DNA of 64,000 nucleotides from Acidobacteriota bacterium (GCA_023436715.1 JAEZIJ010000036.1:1-64000), one strand, 5' to 3'; counted from the first letter of the stretch, positions 8,181 to 17,175 are shown. Notes: generated from the sequence alone by a model not told the origin. Translations and numbers: made by a program.

Positions 8181-8450
8181 GCCCACTGCGATTTCTGCTC
8201 CTCGCCCGCCCCGGCTTGGCGGTATCCCGCCATCACGTTCACCGACAGCTTCGGATCGCGGTCGGTAGAGGACTGACTGGCGTGCGAGGACTGCCATCGA
8301 TTGATCGCGGCCGGCGACCGCGGCGCACTTGCGCGGCGATCCTTGACCGCGCCGGGAGTGCAGATGGCTGTGGCGTTCCTTGGGTGGGCGACGCTCCGCT
8401 ACTGCCGCGACCTGCATGACCGGGGCGAGGTGAGGCCGATTGTGTCGTAA
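8181..8450 (+). pseudogene. Zinc-finger phage protein interrupted by an in-frame TGA
   Basis: One frame from 8181 to the TAA at 8448-8450 reads like a single protein: CDFCSSPAPAWRYPA near the start, TDSFGSRSVED, then TGA at 8274-8276, then LACEDCHRLIAAGDRGALARR and a hydrophobic C-terminal segment. The two CxxC pairs would form a zinc finger, and related proteins I recall have a Trp exactly where the TGA stands (TGG to TGA). No start codon is in frame at the 5' end either, although a GTG lies one base off at 8177. This looks like a decayed gene rather than recoding, since neighbouring genes use TGA as stop. Confidence 0.5.
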
Positions 8451-8644
8451 GGGCGCGGGAACTCTCAGTGGCGAATCGTCTTCTTTGGGCTTGGAGGTTC
8501 TGCCGTTGGGTTTAGATGGCCGCCCGGTCACACGTACTTCAAGAAAACTCGAATGTTCTGCAAAAACATGATTCACAAAGCATTTAAGCGTTTCCAGTAG
8601 CCCCGCAGGAGCGCGAAGCCCGGCGGGCAAGAACGTTCACCGAT

Positions 8645-8650
8645 TATAAT
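8645..8650 (+). promoter_or_regulatory. Consensus -10 element before the SMC-like ATPase gene
   Basis: A perfect TATAAT lies 42 bp before the ATG at 8692, in a locally AT-richer spacer. No good -35 is seen 16-18 bp upstream, so it may need an activator. It suggests the ATPase has its own promoter, as cargo genes often do. Confidence 0.4.
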
Positions 8651-8691
8651 CAGGTTTTCCTACCCGAAAAGGGCGAGAGGGTTGGGGCGAA

Positions 8692-10896
8692 ATGCAGAGG
8701 CTCAATATTGACCTTGAGAATTGCTACGGGATCAGGAACCTTCCGGCGCAGTTTGATTTCAGCGCCAAAAGGGCGTATGCGATCTACGCCCCCAACGGCT
8801 CCATGAAGACCTCGCTGGCGCAGACGTTTAAGGACGTTGCGGATGGCACGCCGTCAAAGGATCGGATCTTCCCGACTCGCGCGTGCAAGCGCAGCATCAA
8901 GGATGAGACAGGCGCGGAACTCCCGCCGGAAAGCGTGCTGGTCATTCGCCCCTACGATGAGGTGTTCGGGCACACGGAGAAAACGTCCACGCTCTTGGTC
9001 GACGCCAAGCTGCGCACAGAGTACGAGCAACTCCACGTGGAGATCGACAAGGCCCAGGACGCCTTTCTCAAGGGACTGAAGGAGCAATCCGGCTCGAGAA
9101 AGGACCTCGTGGCGGAGATCTCCGCCACGTTCACCAAAAGCGACGACCAGTTCTACATTGCACTCCTCCGCATCGAAAGTGAGCTTTTGGCGCAAAAGGA
9201 AGCGCCCTTCGCGGACATCGCGTACGATACGCTCTTTGACGAGAAGGTCCTCAGCGTCCTGAACACGAAGGACTTCAGGACCGTCATCGAGGAGTACGTA
9301 AAGAAGTACAACGAGCTTTTGGCAAAGTCCGTGTACTTCAAAAAGGGCACGTTCAACTACTACAACGCCGCCACCATCGCCAAGAGCCTTGCTGAAGACG
9401 GGTTTTTCAACGCCAAGCACACCGTCAACCTCAACGCTGGCGAGAAGGTAGAGATCACTAGCCAAAAGCAGCTCGAGGACCTCATAGCCAAAGAGAAAGA
9501 AAGCATCACCAACGATAAGGACCTGCGCAAGAAGTTCGCGGAGATCGAAAAGCTCCTCACCAAGAACGCGACCGTGCGGGACTTCCAGGCGTACCTGGCG
9601 GATCACGAGGAACTTCTCCCAAAACTCGCGAACGTCGCGGCGCTGAAAGAGGAGCTGTGGAAGTCGTACATCAAGGCGCGTTTTGCCTTGTATCAGGACC
9701 TCGTCGCGAAATACCGGGCCACAGAGAAGCGCAAAAAGGAGATCGAGGAGGAGGCAAGCAAACAGCGCACCCAGTGGGAGGCCGTCATCGAGATCTTCAA
9801 TGACCGCTTCTTCGTCCCCTTCAAACTGGTCGCAAAGAACCGGACCGCAGTAATCTTGGGCGAGGAGCCCATGCTCACCTTGGGCTTCATGTTCGACGAC
9901 GGCACCGACCGGGCGCCGGTTGAGAAGGCAACCCTCCTGCAGGCGCTCAGCCAAGGCAAGAGGAAGGCCCTCTATATCCTGAACATCATCTTTGAGGTTG
10001 AGGCCCGTCGAAAGGCAAACCAGGATACGCTTTTCATCGTCGATGACATCGCGGACTCCTTTGACTACAAAAACAAGTACGCCATCATCCAGTACCTGCA
10101 GGACATCGATGAGGACTCGCAATTCAAGCAGGTCATCCTAACGCACAACTTTGATTTCTTCCGCACCATCCAAAGCCGGTTCGTCAGCTACAAGCACTGT
10201 CTGATGGCCATCAAGAACACCGACGGCATCACCCTGCAACAAGCAAGCGGCATTCAAAACGTGTTCGTAAAGGACTGGAAACTTCATTTTTACGACGACC
10301 CCAAGAAGAAAATCGCAAGCATCCCCTTTATCCGCAACATCATTGAGTACACCAAAGGCGAACAGGACGCCATTTTTGTTAAGCTCACGTCGCTGCTGCA
10401 CTGGAAAACTGACACTACCGGCATGACGTTAGGGGATCTTGATGCGATCTACAACACCGTGTTCAACGCCGCCGGCGCATCGCCCGACCCCAAGAAACCC
10501 GTAATTGAAGTCATTCATGCCCAGGCAGCCGCGTGTCTGCACGATGGCGATGGCATCAATTTCGAAAACAAAATCGTCCTCTCCATCGCCATCCGGCTTG
10601 CCGCCGAACACTACATGGTGCAGAAGATCAACGACCCCGCCTTCGTTGGGAGCATTGCGGCGAATCAAACCCGCGCCCTGCTGAACAAATACAAGGCGCA
10701 GTTCGGGGGCGAGACCGCCGCGATTCAGACCATGCAGCGCGTCGCGCTGATGACGCCGGAGAACATTCATGTGAACTCGTTTATGTACGAGCCCATTTTG
10801 GATATGTCCGATGAGCACCTGCGTAAGCTCTACCAGGACGTGGCTGCGCTTAACGCGACCGTGCAGCAGGAAGAAGCCGAGCCGGTCCTCGTCTGA
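8692..10896 (+). CDS. SMC/ABC-like ATPase (AAA_13 type), probable defence effector
   Basis: A 734-residue protein with a split ABC ATPase. The P-loop near residues 33-41 reads APNGSMKTS instead of the usual GxNGxGKST. A coiled-coil middle follows (about 90-390), then an ABC signature (ALSQGKRKALYIL, near 420), Walker B LFIVDDIADSFD (near 446) and the switch histidine VILTHNFDFF (near 481). The C-terminal 200 residues form a separate helical domain ending in NSFMYEPILDMS. The layout recalls RloC/PrrC-type proteins, but I see no clear anticodon-nuclease motif. It stands alone with its own -10 element between phage genes, so I infer prophage-borne anti-phage cargo. The exact activity is unknown. 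Confidence 0.7.
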   Translation: MQRLNIDLENCYGIRNLPAQFDFSAKRAYAIYAPNGSMKTSLAQTFKDVADGTPSKDRIFPTRACKRSIKDETGAELPPESVLVIRPYDEVFGHTEKTSTLLVDAKLRTEYEQLHVEIDKAQDAFLKGLKEQSGSRKDLVAEISATFTKSDDQFYIALLRIESELLAQKEAPFADIAYDTLFDEKVLSVLNTKDFRTVIEEYVKKYNELLAKSVYFKKGTFNYYNAATIAKSLAEDGFFNAKHTVNLNAGEKVEITSQKQLEDLIAKEKESITNDKDLRKKFAEIEKLLTKNATVRDFQAYLADHEELLPKLANVAALKEELWKSYIKARFALYQDLVAKYRATEKRKKEIEEEASKQRTQWEAVIEIFNDRFFVPFKLVAKNRTAVILGEEPMLTLGFMFDDGTDRAPVEKATLLQALSQGKRKALYILNIIFEVEARRKANQDTLFIVDDIADSFDYKNKYAIIQYLQDIDEDSQFKQVILTHNFDFFRTIQSRFVSYKHCLMAIKNTDGITLQQASGIQNVFVKDWKLHFYDDPKKKIASIPFIRNIIEYTKGEQDAIFVKLTSLLHWKTDTTGMTLGDLDAIYNTVFNAAGASPDPKKPVIEVIHAQAAACLHDGDGINFENKIVLSIAIRLAAEHYMVQKINDPAFVGSIAANQTRALLNKYKAQFGGETAAIQTMQRVALMTPENIHVNSFMYEPILDMSDEHLRKLYQDVAALNATVQQEEAEPVLV

Positions 10897-11029
10897 AGAA
10901 TAGTACGCCGAAGCAACGCGGTCGCGACCGGAACAGCACGTCGATCGGTGTATCCGTCCGGCAAACCCATGTAGGGGCAGCGTCGTGCAAGCATTACCGG
11001 CGCACGTGATCGGGGGCTCACATCGGCTG

Positions 11030-11402
11030 CTTCGGGACCATCCGGGAGCACGGGACAAAATCTCCCTATATAGGAAAAGAAATGTTGTCCTCCCGGACGA
11101 CGACCGCGAGTGAAACAATCCCAGACGCGGCGACCGCGCGCGTACGCGCGAGAGCACGTGGAAGACCAGATCAAAAACTCGCCAGGGAGTCCACGTGGCG
11201 TCCAAACTCGCCACCGGCGACCGAGGTTGCCACGGGATATTGGACTCCAGCCGGTCCCGACACTTCTTCATTCATTCCGCGAATGGTTGTGACAGTCGTG
11301 ACTCTTGCGCGACCCCAAACGTCGCCGTCGTCGTCCAGGAAGACGAAATTTCTTTTCCTATATAGGGGGAGATTTTGTCCCGACGGTCCGGACGGTCCCG
11401 AA
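11030..11402. mobile_element. MITE-like element with long inverted repeats
   Basis: The two ends are reverse complements over about 75 bp with few mismatches. On the left, TTCGGGACC (from 11031) leads into GGGACAAAATCTCC (11052 on), CTATATAGGAAAAGAAAT and GGACGACGAC. On the right the same blocks appear inverted, with the inner block near 11329 and GATTTTGTCCC ending at 11381. The core of roughly 210 bp has no coding frame. No transposase lies nearby. This is a non-autonomous palindromic element or a large folded repeat. Confidence 0.65.
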
Positions 11403-11480
11403 GAGGCACGGCCGCTCTGCCCCCGTTAGGGGACCCGGGTTCTTCTGACTTTAATCCATCCGGATGAGCATTCTGGGCGA

Positions 11481-12197
11481 TCACGGCTGCAGAATCACTC
11501 GCCCCATCTTCAGGCGGTGCCGACTCGCCTGGGCAAGGTTGATCGTGATCTTCACGAAGTCGAGACGGGCGACCTTCGCGTGATACTCTCGGAACGCCTC
11601 ACACATGGCTTCGTCCGTTATTGCAGGCGACACCTGATCGTCCTGCCCGGTCGTCAGCGGCACATCCTCAAGCGACAGACCACGGCTTGCGAGGAACGTC
11701 GTAACGATGACCTCGAATGTCATTGGCGGCCGGTGATCCATATGGGCCTGATCTCGCCTTAGCCTTTCGCCGGTTACAGCGCACGTGACACAACCCTCGT
11801 GGTCTCTATGTGTGGCGAAGAAGGCGTCGCGGGCCTCATAGAGCCCGAACTTCACCACTTGCCGGAACGCTGCACTGACCTCCTGCTTGCGGCTCGGCGC
11901 ACGCCCGGAGATGCAATGCGGATAAGAGAAATCAGTGCCAGAACCGTCGACGCGAACGATGCGGAAGCACTGCGTGCCGTGCTCAGTCATTTCGATTTCG
12001 AAATGGTCCACTCCGCAGCCAACCTTCGTAGCGTATTCGGGGTGGCGTTCAAGCAGTCCAGCCACATCGAGGCTATGTTCATCACTGACGCGGTCACCCG
12101 GACGATAGGAGTTCAGCATCTCCCTGAAGAAGGCGGTGGCATCGCTCTGCTTTTCGAAACTCCGAGTGGCCAGTTCAACAGGTTTGGCGCGACCCAT
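11481..12197 (-). CDS. DUF3223 (DCL-type) protein with an HNH-like C-terminal part
   Basis: A 238-residue protein. The N-terminal 100 residues (FFREMLNSYRPGDRVSD ... VGCGVDHFEIE ... CFRIVRVDGSGTDFSY) match the DUF3223/DCL family by memory. The second half has CAVTGERLRRDQAHMDHRPP, which resembles the zinc-knuckle and DH of HNH-type modules, then a helical tail. The ATG at 12197 is used because the DUF begins right after it; upstream residues look non-coding. A TATACT -10 lies on the minus strand at 12208-12213. It is transcribed against its neighbours between phage genes, as a cargo gene would be. Its function is unknown; a nuclease is possible. Confidence 0.7.
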   Translation of the reverse strand: MGRAKPVELATRSFEKQSDATAFFREMLNSYRPGDRVSDEHSLDVAGLLERHPEYATKVGCGVDHFEIEMTEHGTQCFRIVRVDGSGTDFSYPHCISGRAPSRKQEVSAAFRQVVKFGLYEARDAFFATHRDHEGCVTCAVTGERLRRDQAHMDHRPPMTFEVIVTTFLASRGLSLEDVPLTTGQDDQVSPAITDEAMCEAFREYHAKVARLDFVKITINLAQASRHRLKMGRVILQP

Positions 12198-12476
12198 GTC
12201 ATTCAGTAGTATAAGCGGTCGAGCGATCAGTCGTTTCTGACGCCTCAGGTGCAAACCGATGCACGCCTGCCCTGCCGATCCATTTGGACAAATCGCGCCA
12301 AAGGGCGTGTTACCCCTTGAAAACAATCCAGATAAAACATTTGACCCTGCCCATGTCGTATTGCGATAATCCCCGCAGTCAAACGCGAGGCGCCGGGACG
12401 CCTCGATTCAAAACTCCTTCCCGCCTCTCGTCAGGAGAAGTGTTTTCCCCGCAAGCACATCGATCAGAGGCCACGT
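12198..12476. other. Intergenic region between divergent genes
   Basis: About 280 bp without a gene I can support. It holds the likely promoter of the DUF3223 gene near its left end and must hold one for the small gene on the right. Confidence 0.35.
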
Positions 12477-12830
12477 ATGCCCGGACGCCTTATTCCGTTC
12501 TACTCGTACGACGGTTCGTACATCGACCACATCGCAATCCGACGCGCAGAGCGGTTGGAGGAGATGGGGCGCGTGAAGGTTGTGCGCCACCGAAAGGGCC
12601 ACGTGAACCGGGCCGTGCTGCTCCGCGGCAACGATGAAGCTCACGCCACGAACGTTCGCGACTACGTCGGCCAAGCCTACTCGTTCCACCAACCGCTGCC
12701 CGACGGTCATCGCCCGTGGAAACTGCGCCCGCTGCAAGGCGGCAGGAGCGATTTGAATCTCGCGCCGGCGAGCGTGCGCCCGATCTTCATTCGCGTGCTG
12801 TTGGACTGCTTGGTGAGGTGCGCGGCATGA
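12477..12830 (+). CDS. Hypothetical phage protein
   Basis: A 117-residue protein of unknown function, starting at an ATG. It is basic and aromatic-rich (IPFYSYDGSYIDHIAIRRAE, then MGRVKVVRHRKGHVNRAVLL), which fits a nucleic-acid-binding or virion role. Codon use looks like the neighbouring phage genes. No family motif is recognised. Confidence 0.5.
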   Translation: MPGRLIPFYSYDGSYIDHIAIRRAERLEEMGRVKVVRHRKGHVNRAVLLRGNDEAHATNVRDYVGQAYSFHQPLPDGHRPWKLRPLQGGRSDLNLAPASVRPIFIRVLLDCLVRCAA

Positions 12831-13128
12831 GCGGGCAAGGCACAGCACGTCGAGGTCCATAGGTACTACCGGGCCGAAAACTCCGGCGCGTTACGCGATC
12901 GCACAATTCCGCTAGCGCCAGAACAAATCCGAGGTGGTCACGTGGTCGGGCGGCGTTCGCGCCCCGGCGCGTCCCCGTTGCGCCCGGCCTGCCGAGTGGC
13001 CCAATGCCTCGACCTGCCGCAAATCGGCGCGTTGGGGGCCAAACGAGGCGAATTGGCTGGCTATTCGAAAAAAACTCGGAGCGGGCGTCCCCGGTGACCA
13101 CCAGAACAGCAGGTCTTTCAACGACTGG
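12831..13128. other. Gene-free stretch
   Basis: About 300 bp. Open frames exist on both strands but none has a ribosome site or protein-like composition, so I report nothing in it. Confidence 0.35.
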
Positions 13129-13323
13129 TTAGCGGCTCCGTCCGTCCGGCACAGCTTCCACCGCGACGATGCGGAACTCGATGGCGTTCTTCGAGTGCTT
13201 GGAGACGTAGAAATCCTTCCAGCCTTGAACGACCTTCTGAAGCATCCGCAGCGCCGTTTCCTCTTGAAAGTCGCTGCCAAAATTCGCATCGATCTCGACG
13301 GAGATGTGGTTCGGCGTTGCCAT
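13129..13323 (-). CDS. Small hypothetical phage protein
   Basis: A 64-residue frame starting at ATG 13323 reads as a well-formed alpha/beta protein (HISVEIDANFGSDFQEETAL, then MLQKVVQGWKDFYVSKHSKN, then AIEFRIVAVEAVPDG). The frame is open much further upstream, but only because it passes antisense through the tRNA-like and methyltransferase genes. No family is recognised. It sits alone on the minus strand. Confidence 0.5.
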   Translation of the reverse strand: MATPNHISVEIDANFGSDFQEETALRMLQKVVQGWKDFYVSKHSKNAIEFRIVAVEAVPDGRSR

Positions 13324-13395
13324 CGTAGGTTCGATTGTGCGCCCGATCCGGCGGAACTTCAATCGGTTTTGTTGTGCCGATGTCTGCCACTGAAC

Positions 13396-13471
13396 GCTGG
13401 AGTAGCTCAACTGGCGGCGCACCCGATTCGCAATCAGGAGGTTTCCGGTGCGATTCCGGCCTCCGGCTCCA
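13396..13471 (+). tRNA. tRNA-like gene, Ala-type with CGC anticodon
   Basis: A 76-nt cloverleaf of standard spacing: acceptor GCTGGAG/CTCCGGC with one G:U pair, D arm GCTC...GCGC, anticodon loop TTCGCAA (anticodon CGC), five-base variable loop, T loop TGCGATT, discriminator T and an encoded CCA. There is one mismatch in each of the D, anticodon and T stems. The 3:70 pair is U:G rather than the G:U that marks tRNA-Ala, so charging is uncertain. It resembles a tRNA-Ala(UGC) that has drifted. It sits just before a phage methyltransferase gene and may be functional or decaying. Confidence 0.6.
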
Positions 13472-13479
13472 ACTAAGCA

Positions 13480-15030
13480 ATGAGCAGCATACTTCCGGCG
13501 CTGGCGCGGCGCATCGAAATCTGGCCGAGCGACCGTTTGGTGCCGTACGCGAAGAACGCGCGGACGCACTCGCCGGAGCAGGTGGCGCAGATCGCGGCCT
13601 CTATAGCGGAATTCGGTTTCAACGCTCCGATCCTGGTAGACTCCAACGCAGGGATCATTGCGGGACACGGTCGTCTCCTGGCTGCCCGCAAGTTGGGACT
13701 CGCTGAGGTGCCAGTCGTCGTCCTGGATCACCTCAGCGAGACCCAACGCCGCGCGTACATCCTCGCGGACAACAAGCTGGCGCTCAACGCCGGGTGGGAC
13801 GAGAGGGTTCTTGCTTCGGAGTTGCGCGACCTGGAATCGGACGGCGTGGACCTCGCGCTCGTCGGTTTCCCCGACGAGGAGTTGGAGGATCTCCTGGTTG
13901 GCGACGAGCCACAGAACGCGCCCGGCGTGGAGGAGGAGATCCCCGAAGCGCCAGCCACTCCGGTTACCCGGCTTGGCGACCTTTGGCAGATTGGCCCGCA
14001 CCGCCTGATCTGTGGGGACTGCCGCGACCTCACCACAGTCCAGAGGCTCCTCGACGGCGCTCGGCCCAGTGTCTGCATCACATCCCCGCCGTACGCGACG
14101 CAGCGGGAGTACGACGCTGCGAGCGGGTTCAAACCGATTCCGCCCGACGAATACGTGGCCTGGTACAAGGACGTGGCCGCGAACATCGCGACGGTCTTGG
14201 CGGACGATGGCTCTTACTTCCTCAACATCAAGGAGCACGCCGCCGAAGGCGAGCGCAGCCTGTACGTGAAGGATCTGGTGATCGCGCACCGCCGCCAGTG
14301 GGCGTGGCGGTTCGTCGATGAGTTCTGCTGGCGCAAGACGGACAACGGCGTCCCTGGCGGCTGGAACAACCGCTTCAAGAACGCATGGGAGCCAGTGCAT
14401 CACTTCTGCCGCCAGCAGCAAATCAAGTTCCGTCCCCAGCGCGTCGGCCACCAATCGGAGGACTGCTTCGACTACTCGCCCAACAACCCGAAATCGACGT
14501 CCGGAAGCGGGCTCCTGGGCACGGGCGCGCGTGGCGACGCCGCAGGAAAAGTCGGCGCAACAGACGCGGAAGGGCGTTACGCGGGTGTGGCGCGTCCGTC
14601 GAACGTGATCGAGGTCAAGAGCGAGTCGTCGCAGGGCACTCACTCCGCTCCGTTCCCCCGCGCGCTGGTGGAGTTCTTCCTGCTGGCGTTCTCCGACGAG
14701 GGCGATGCCGTCTTCGATCCGTTCATGGGGTCCGGAACCACCATCGCAGCGGCGGCGCTTCTGGAGAGAGTAGGCTACGGCTGCGAACTATCCCCGAGTT
14801 ACTGCGATGTAATCCTGCGGCGCGTCCAGAACCTCACGGGGTTCGAACCCATCCTTGTCCACTCGGATGAGGCGTGGATCGACCTCCAACCACCGACGTT
14901 CGAAGCAACCGCAACGAGACGTTGCGTGCCGATCAAGCAGGCAATGAATCCGAAGTCGCGGGACTCGAGCGCCATCAGGCATCACGGGCCAAACCCGCAC
15001 TACGGCCCTCGCAAGAAGAAGGCGTCGTGA
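13480..15030 (+). CDS. ParB-domain DNA methyltransferase, TSPPY type (probable N4-cytosine)
   Basis: A 516-residue phage methyltransferase. Residues 10-115 are a ParB/sulfiredoxin-like domain (LVPYAKNARTHSPEQVAQIA, then IIAGHGRLLAARKLG). The catalytic part follows: motif IV TSPPY near residue 202 and, towards the C-terminus, the SAM-binding FDPFMGSGTT near 412, so the order is beta-class. TSPPY favours N4-cytosine methylation. Such orphan enzymes probably shield phage DNA from host restriction. A paralogue with TDPPY lies 0.8 kb downstream. Confidence 0.9.
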   Translation: MSSILPALARRIEIWPSDRLVPYAKNARTHSPEQVAQIAASIAEFGFNAPILVDSNAGIIAGHGRLLAARKLGLAEVPVVVLDHLSETQRRAYILADNKLALNAGWDERVLASELRDLESDGVDLALVGFPDEELEDLLVGDEPQNAPGVEEEIPEAPATPVTRLGDLWQIGPHRLICGDCRDLTTVQRLLDGARPSVCITSPPYATQREYDAASGFKPIPPDEYVAWYKDVAANIATVLADDGSYFLNIKEHAAEGERSLYVKDLVIAHRRQWAWRFVDEFCWRKTDNGVPGGWNNRFKNAWEPVHHFCRQQQIKFRPQRVGHQSEDCFDYSPNNPKSTSGSGLLGTGARGDAAGKVGATDAEGRYAGVARPSNVIEVKSESSQGTHSAPFPRALVEFFLLAFSDEGDAVFDPFMGSGTTIAAAALLERVGYGCELSPSYCDVILRRVQNLTGFEPILVHSDEAWIDLQPPTFEATATRRCVPIKQAMNPKSRDSSAIRHHGPNPHYGPRKKKAS

Positions 15031-15254
15031 GCGGCCAACCGTTCGAGTCCGCCGCGCGGTACATGCGGCGGAAGCAGTTCGAGCGCGCGGTTGGTTGGCC
15101 GTCACGAATCCAGCAACCGATCTTCGGCCCGGTCGACGAGGGCACCATGCTCGACGTATTGAGACGCGGCCAGGAGCGGTACGAGCGCGCGGGCGGGACA
15201 CCGCACTCGTTCGGGGAGTGCCGCACGAGGACGGTCAACGGCTTCCCGATGTAA
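15027..15254 (+). CDS. Small hypothetical phage protein coupled to the methyltransferase
   Basis: A 75-residue frame starting at GTG 15027, overlapping the stop of the preceding gene (GTGA). It is basic with aromatic residues (SAARYMRRKQFERAVGWPSR) and ends FGECRTRTVNGFPM. No family is recognised. The overlap suggests translational coupling. Confidence 0.5.
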   Translation: MSGQPFESAARYMRRKQFERAVGWPSRIQQPIFGPVDEGTMLDVLRRGQERYERAGGTPHSFGECRTRTVNGFPM

Positions 15255-15284
15255 TCCAACCATCCTCGATCGAAGGAGACACCT

Positions 15285-15821
15285 ATGCCGGAAGTAGCAA
15301 CGCCCAACCAGGGCGAACGTGAATTCGAAACCGGGACGGATGAGTTCTTCAAGGCTCACTCCGAACTGACCGCCACCAACGCAAAGCGCACGTACGACGC
15401 GTACCAGGATCTCGATCTGGTCGCCGCCCGCCGTTCGCAGTTGCAGTTCGACCAGTTGCAGAATGTCGCTCTCCAGGCGCTCCAGAACAGCGTCGAGACG
15501 AGCAACATGGTGGCGAAGCAGGCCATCAAGCACGCCGACGTTGCCGCAGACGCGCTGTGGACTGACGAACTGAACCCGGTGGCGCGTGGCGCCGGATCGA
15601 ACCTGACCGCTGGCGCAGTGCCCGCCAACCGCGCGACGGACGTGAGCGCGGCGGGCGTCGGCGTGGACGCGCAGGCGGTCGCGGCGGCGGTCGCCAAGCA
15701 GGTGGACGCGACCATCACGCCGGTCCTGGCGACCTTGCAGCAGATCGTGCAGGCGCTGACCACGGCGACGACTGCTATTGCCAACACCGTCAATCAAGCC
15801 CAGCCGAAAGTGACGGCCTAA
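15285..15821 (+). CDS. Hypothetical helical phage protein
   Basis: A 178-residue protein preceded by AAGGAGA. The first half is probably helical (AYQDLDLVAARRSQLQFDQL). The second half is Ala/Thr/Val-rich with long helix-forming stretches, which fits a multimeric virion or scaffold-like protein. No family is recognised. It lies between the two ParB-type methyltransferases with only 4 bp to the next start. Confidence 0.55.
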   Translation: MPEVATPNQGEREFETGTDEFFKAHSELTATNAKRTYDAYQDLDLVAARRSQLQFDQLQNVALQALQNSVETSNMVAKQAIKHADVAADALWTDELNPVARGAGSNLTAGAVPANRATDVSAAGVGVDAQAVAAAVAKQVDATITPVLATLQQIVQALTTATTAIANTVNQAQPKVTA

Positions 15822-15825
15822 ACCG

Positions 15826-17169
15826 ATGGGGATCGCGCGGGGCAAAGCCATGAGAAGCGCAGCGCCCGTCCCGCGCGATCTCGCCATCGTGAAGTGGCCC
15901 GTGGACCGGCTCATCCCGTATGCCCGCAACGCGCGGACGCATACGGATGAGCAGGTCGCGCAGGTTGCGGCCAGCATCCTGGAGTTCGGCTGGACGAACC
16001 CGATTCTGGCAAGCGCGGACGGCATCGTGATCGCGGGCCACGCGCGCCTGGCGGCGGCGCGCAAGCTCGGGATGAACGAGGCGCCGGTCATCGTGCTGGA
16101 CCACCTCACCGAGACGCAGCGCCGCGCGCTCGTCCTGGCGGACAACCGCCTTGCGATGAGTGCCGGATGGGACGAGGAGATGCTGCGGTTGGAGTTGGAG
16201 GCGCTCAAGGAGGAGGCTTTCGACATCGACCTCGTGGGTTTCACGGACGAGGAGATCGAGAAGATCCTGACCGGTCCGGACGAGCCGAAATACGGCCTTA
16301 CCGATCCGGACGAGGTCCCGGAAGCGCGGAATCGGACGGTCACGGTGGCCGGCGACTTGTGGTTGCTTGGCGAGCACCGGCTCCTGTGTGGCGACGCCAC
16401 CGCGCTCACCGTCGTTGAGAAGGTGATGGCTGGCGCGGCGGCGGATCTGGTCTTCACCGACCCGCCGTACGGCGTGGCAGTCGCCAGTCGCGTTGGGACA
16501 CGCGGTCTATCGTCGGCGGAAGCCCGCTCCCTCGGAACCGCGAAGATCGCCAACGACGAGTTGTCGGTCGAGGCGCTAACCGAGTTCCTCCGAGTCGTCT
16601 TCGGGAATATTCTGGCGGCAACGCGCAAAGGAGCGTGCTGGTACGTCACCGCACCGCACGGGCCGATGGGACTGGCGTTCTCGGTCGCGCTCAGCGAGAT
16701 CGACGTCTGGCGGCATTCGCTGGTGTGGGTCAAGGACTCGCTCGTGATGAGCCGTATGGACTACCACTACCGGCACGAGCCAATCTACTACGGTTGGACT
16801 CCGGGCGCGCCGCACAACGCTGTCCCGACGCGCGACCAGGACACCGTTTGGGAATGCGCGCGCCCGAAGCGCAGTGTCGAGCACCCGACGATGAAACCGG
16901 TCGAGTTGGTCGAACGCGCGCTCCGGAACAGCAGCAGGCCGGGCGACACGGTCCTGGACGCGTTCGGCGGTTCCGGAACCACGATCATCGCGTGTGAGAA
17001 GGCGGGACGGCACGCGCACCTGATCGAACTGCTGCCCAACTACTGCGATGTGGCCATCCGCCGTTGGCAGGAGTTCACAGGCGGGGTTGCTCGTCACCAG
17101 GAGTCCGGCCGCACGTTCAACGAGGTGGCGGCGGAGAGTGCGGGTGTGGATCATCCGGTGAGCCAGTGA
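15826..17169 (+). CDS. ParB-domain DNA methyltransferase, TDPPY type (probable N6-adenine)
   Basis: A 447-residue paralogue of the enzyme at 13480. Residues 20-130 are the ParB-like domain (LIPYARNARTHTDEQVAQVA, then IVIAGHARLAAARKLG, then ETQRRALVLADNRLA). Motif IV is TDPPYG near residue 209 and the SAM-binding LDAFGGSGTT lies near 378 (beta-class order). DPPY points to N6-adenine. Together with its neighbour it would give the phage both cytosine and adenine methylation. Confidence 0.92.
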   Translation: MGIARGKAMRSAAPVPRDLAIVKWPVDRLIPYARNARTHTDEQVAQVAASILEFGWTNPILASADGIVIAGHARLAAARKLGMNEAPVIVLDHLTETQRRALVLADNRLAMSAGWDEEMLRLELEALKEEAFDIDLVGFTDEEIEKILTGPDEPKYGLTDPDEVPEARNRTVTVAGDLWLLGEHRLLCGDATALTVVEKVMAGAAADLVFTDPPYGVAVASRVGTRGLSSAEARSLGTAKIANDELSVEALTEFLRVVFGNILAATRKGACWYVTAPHGPMGLAFSVALSEIDVWRHSLVWVKDSLVMSRMDYHYRHEPIYYGWTPGAPHNAVPTRDQDTVWECARPKRSVEHPTMKPVELVERALRNSSRPGDTVLDAFGGSGTTIIACEKAGRHAHLIELLPNYCDVAIRRWQEFTGGVARHQESGRTFNEVAAESAGVDHPVSQ

Positions 17170-17175
17170 GACGAG

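Noticed and set aside
8181..8450. UGA recoded as Trp in the phage
   Set aside because: Many phage genes here end at TGA with overlapping starts, so TGA works as stop; a single interrupted gene is better explained by decay.
12934..13476. A 180-codon plus-strand frame
   Set aside because: No ribosome site, unnatural composition, and it covers the opposite-strand small gene and the tRNA-like gene.
13129..14643. A 504-codon minus-strand frame
   Set aside because: It runs antisense through the tRNA-like gene and the first ParB-type methyltransferase. Only its last 64 codons look like a real protein.
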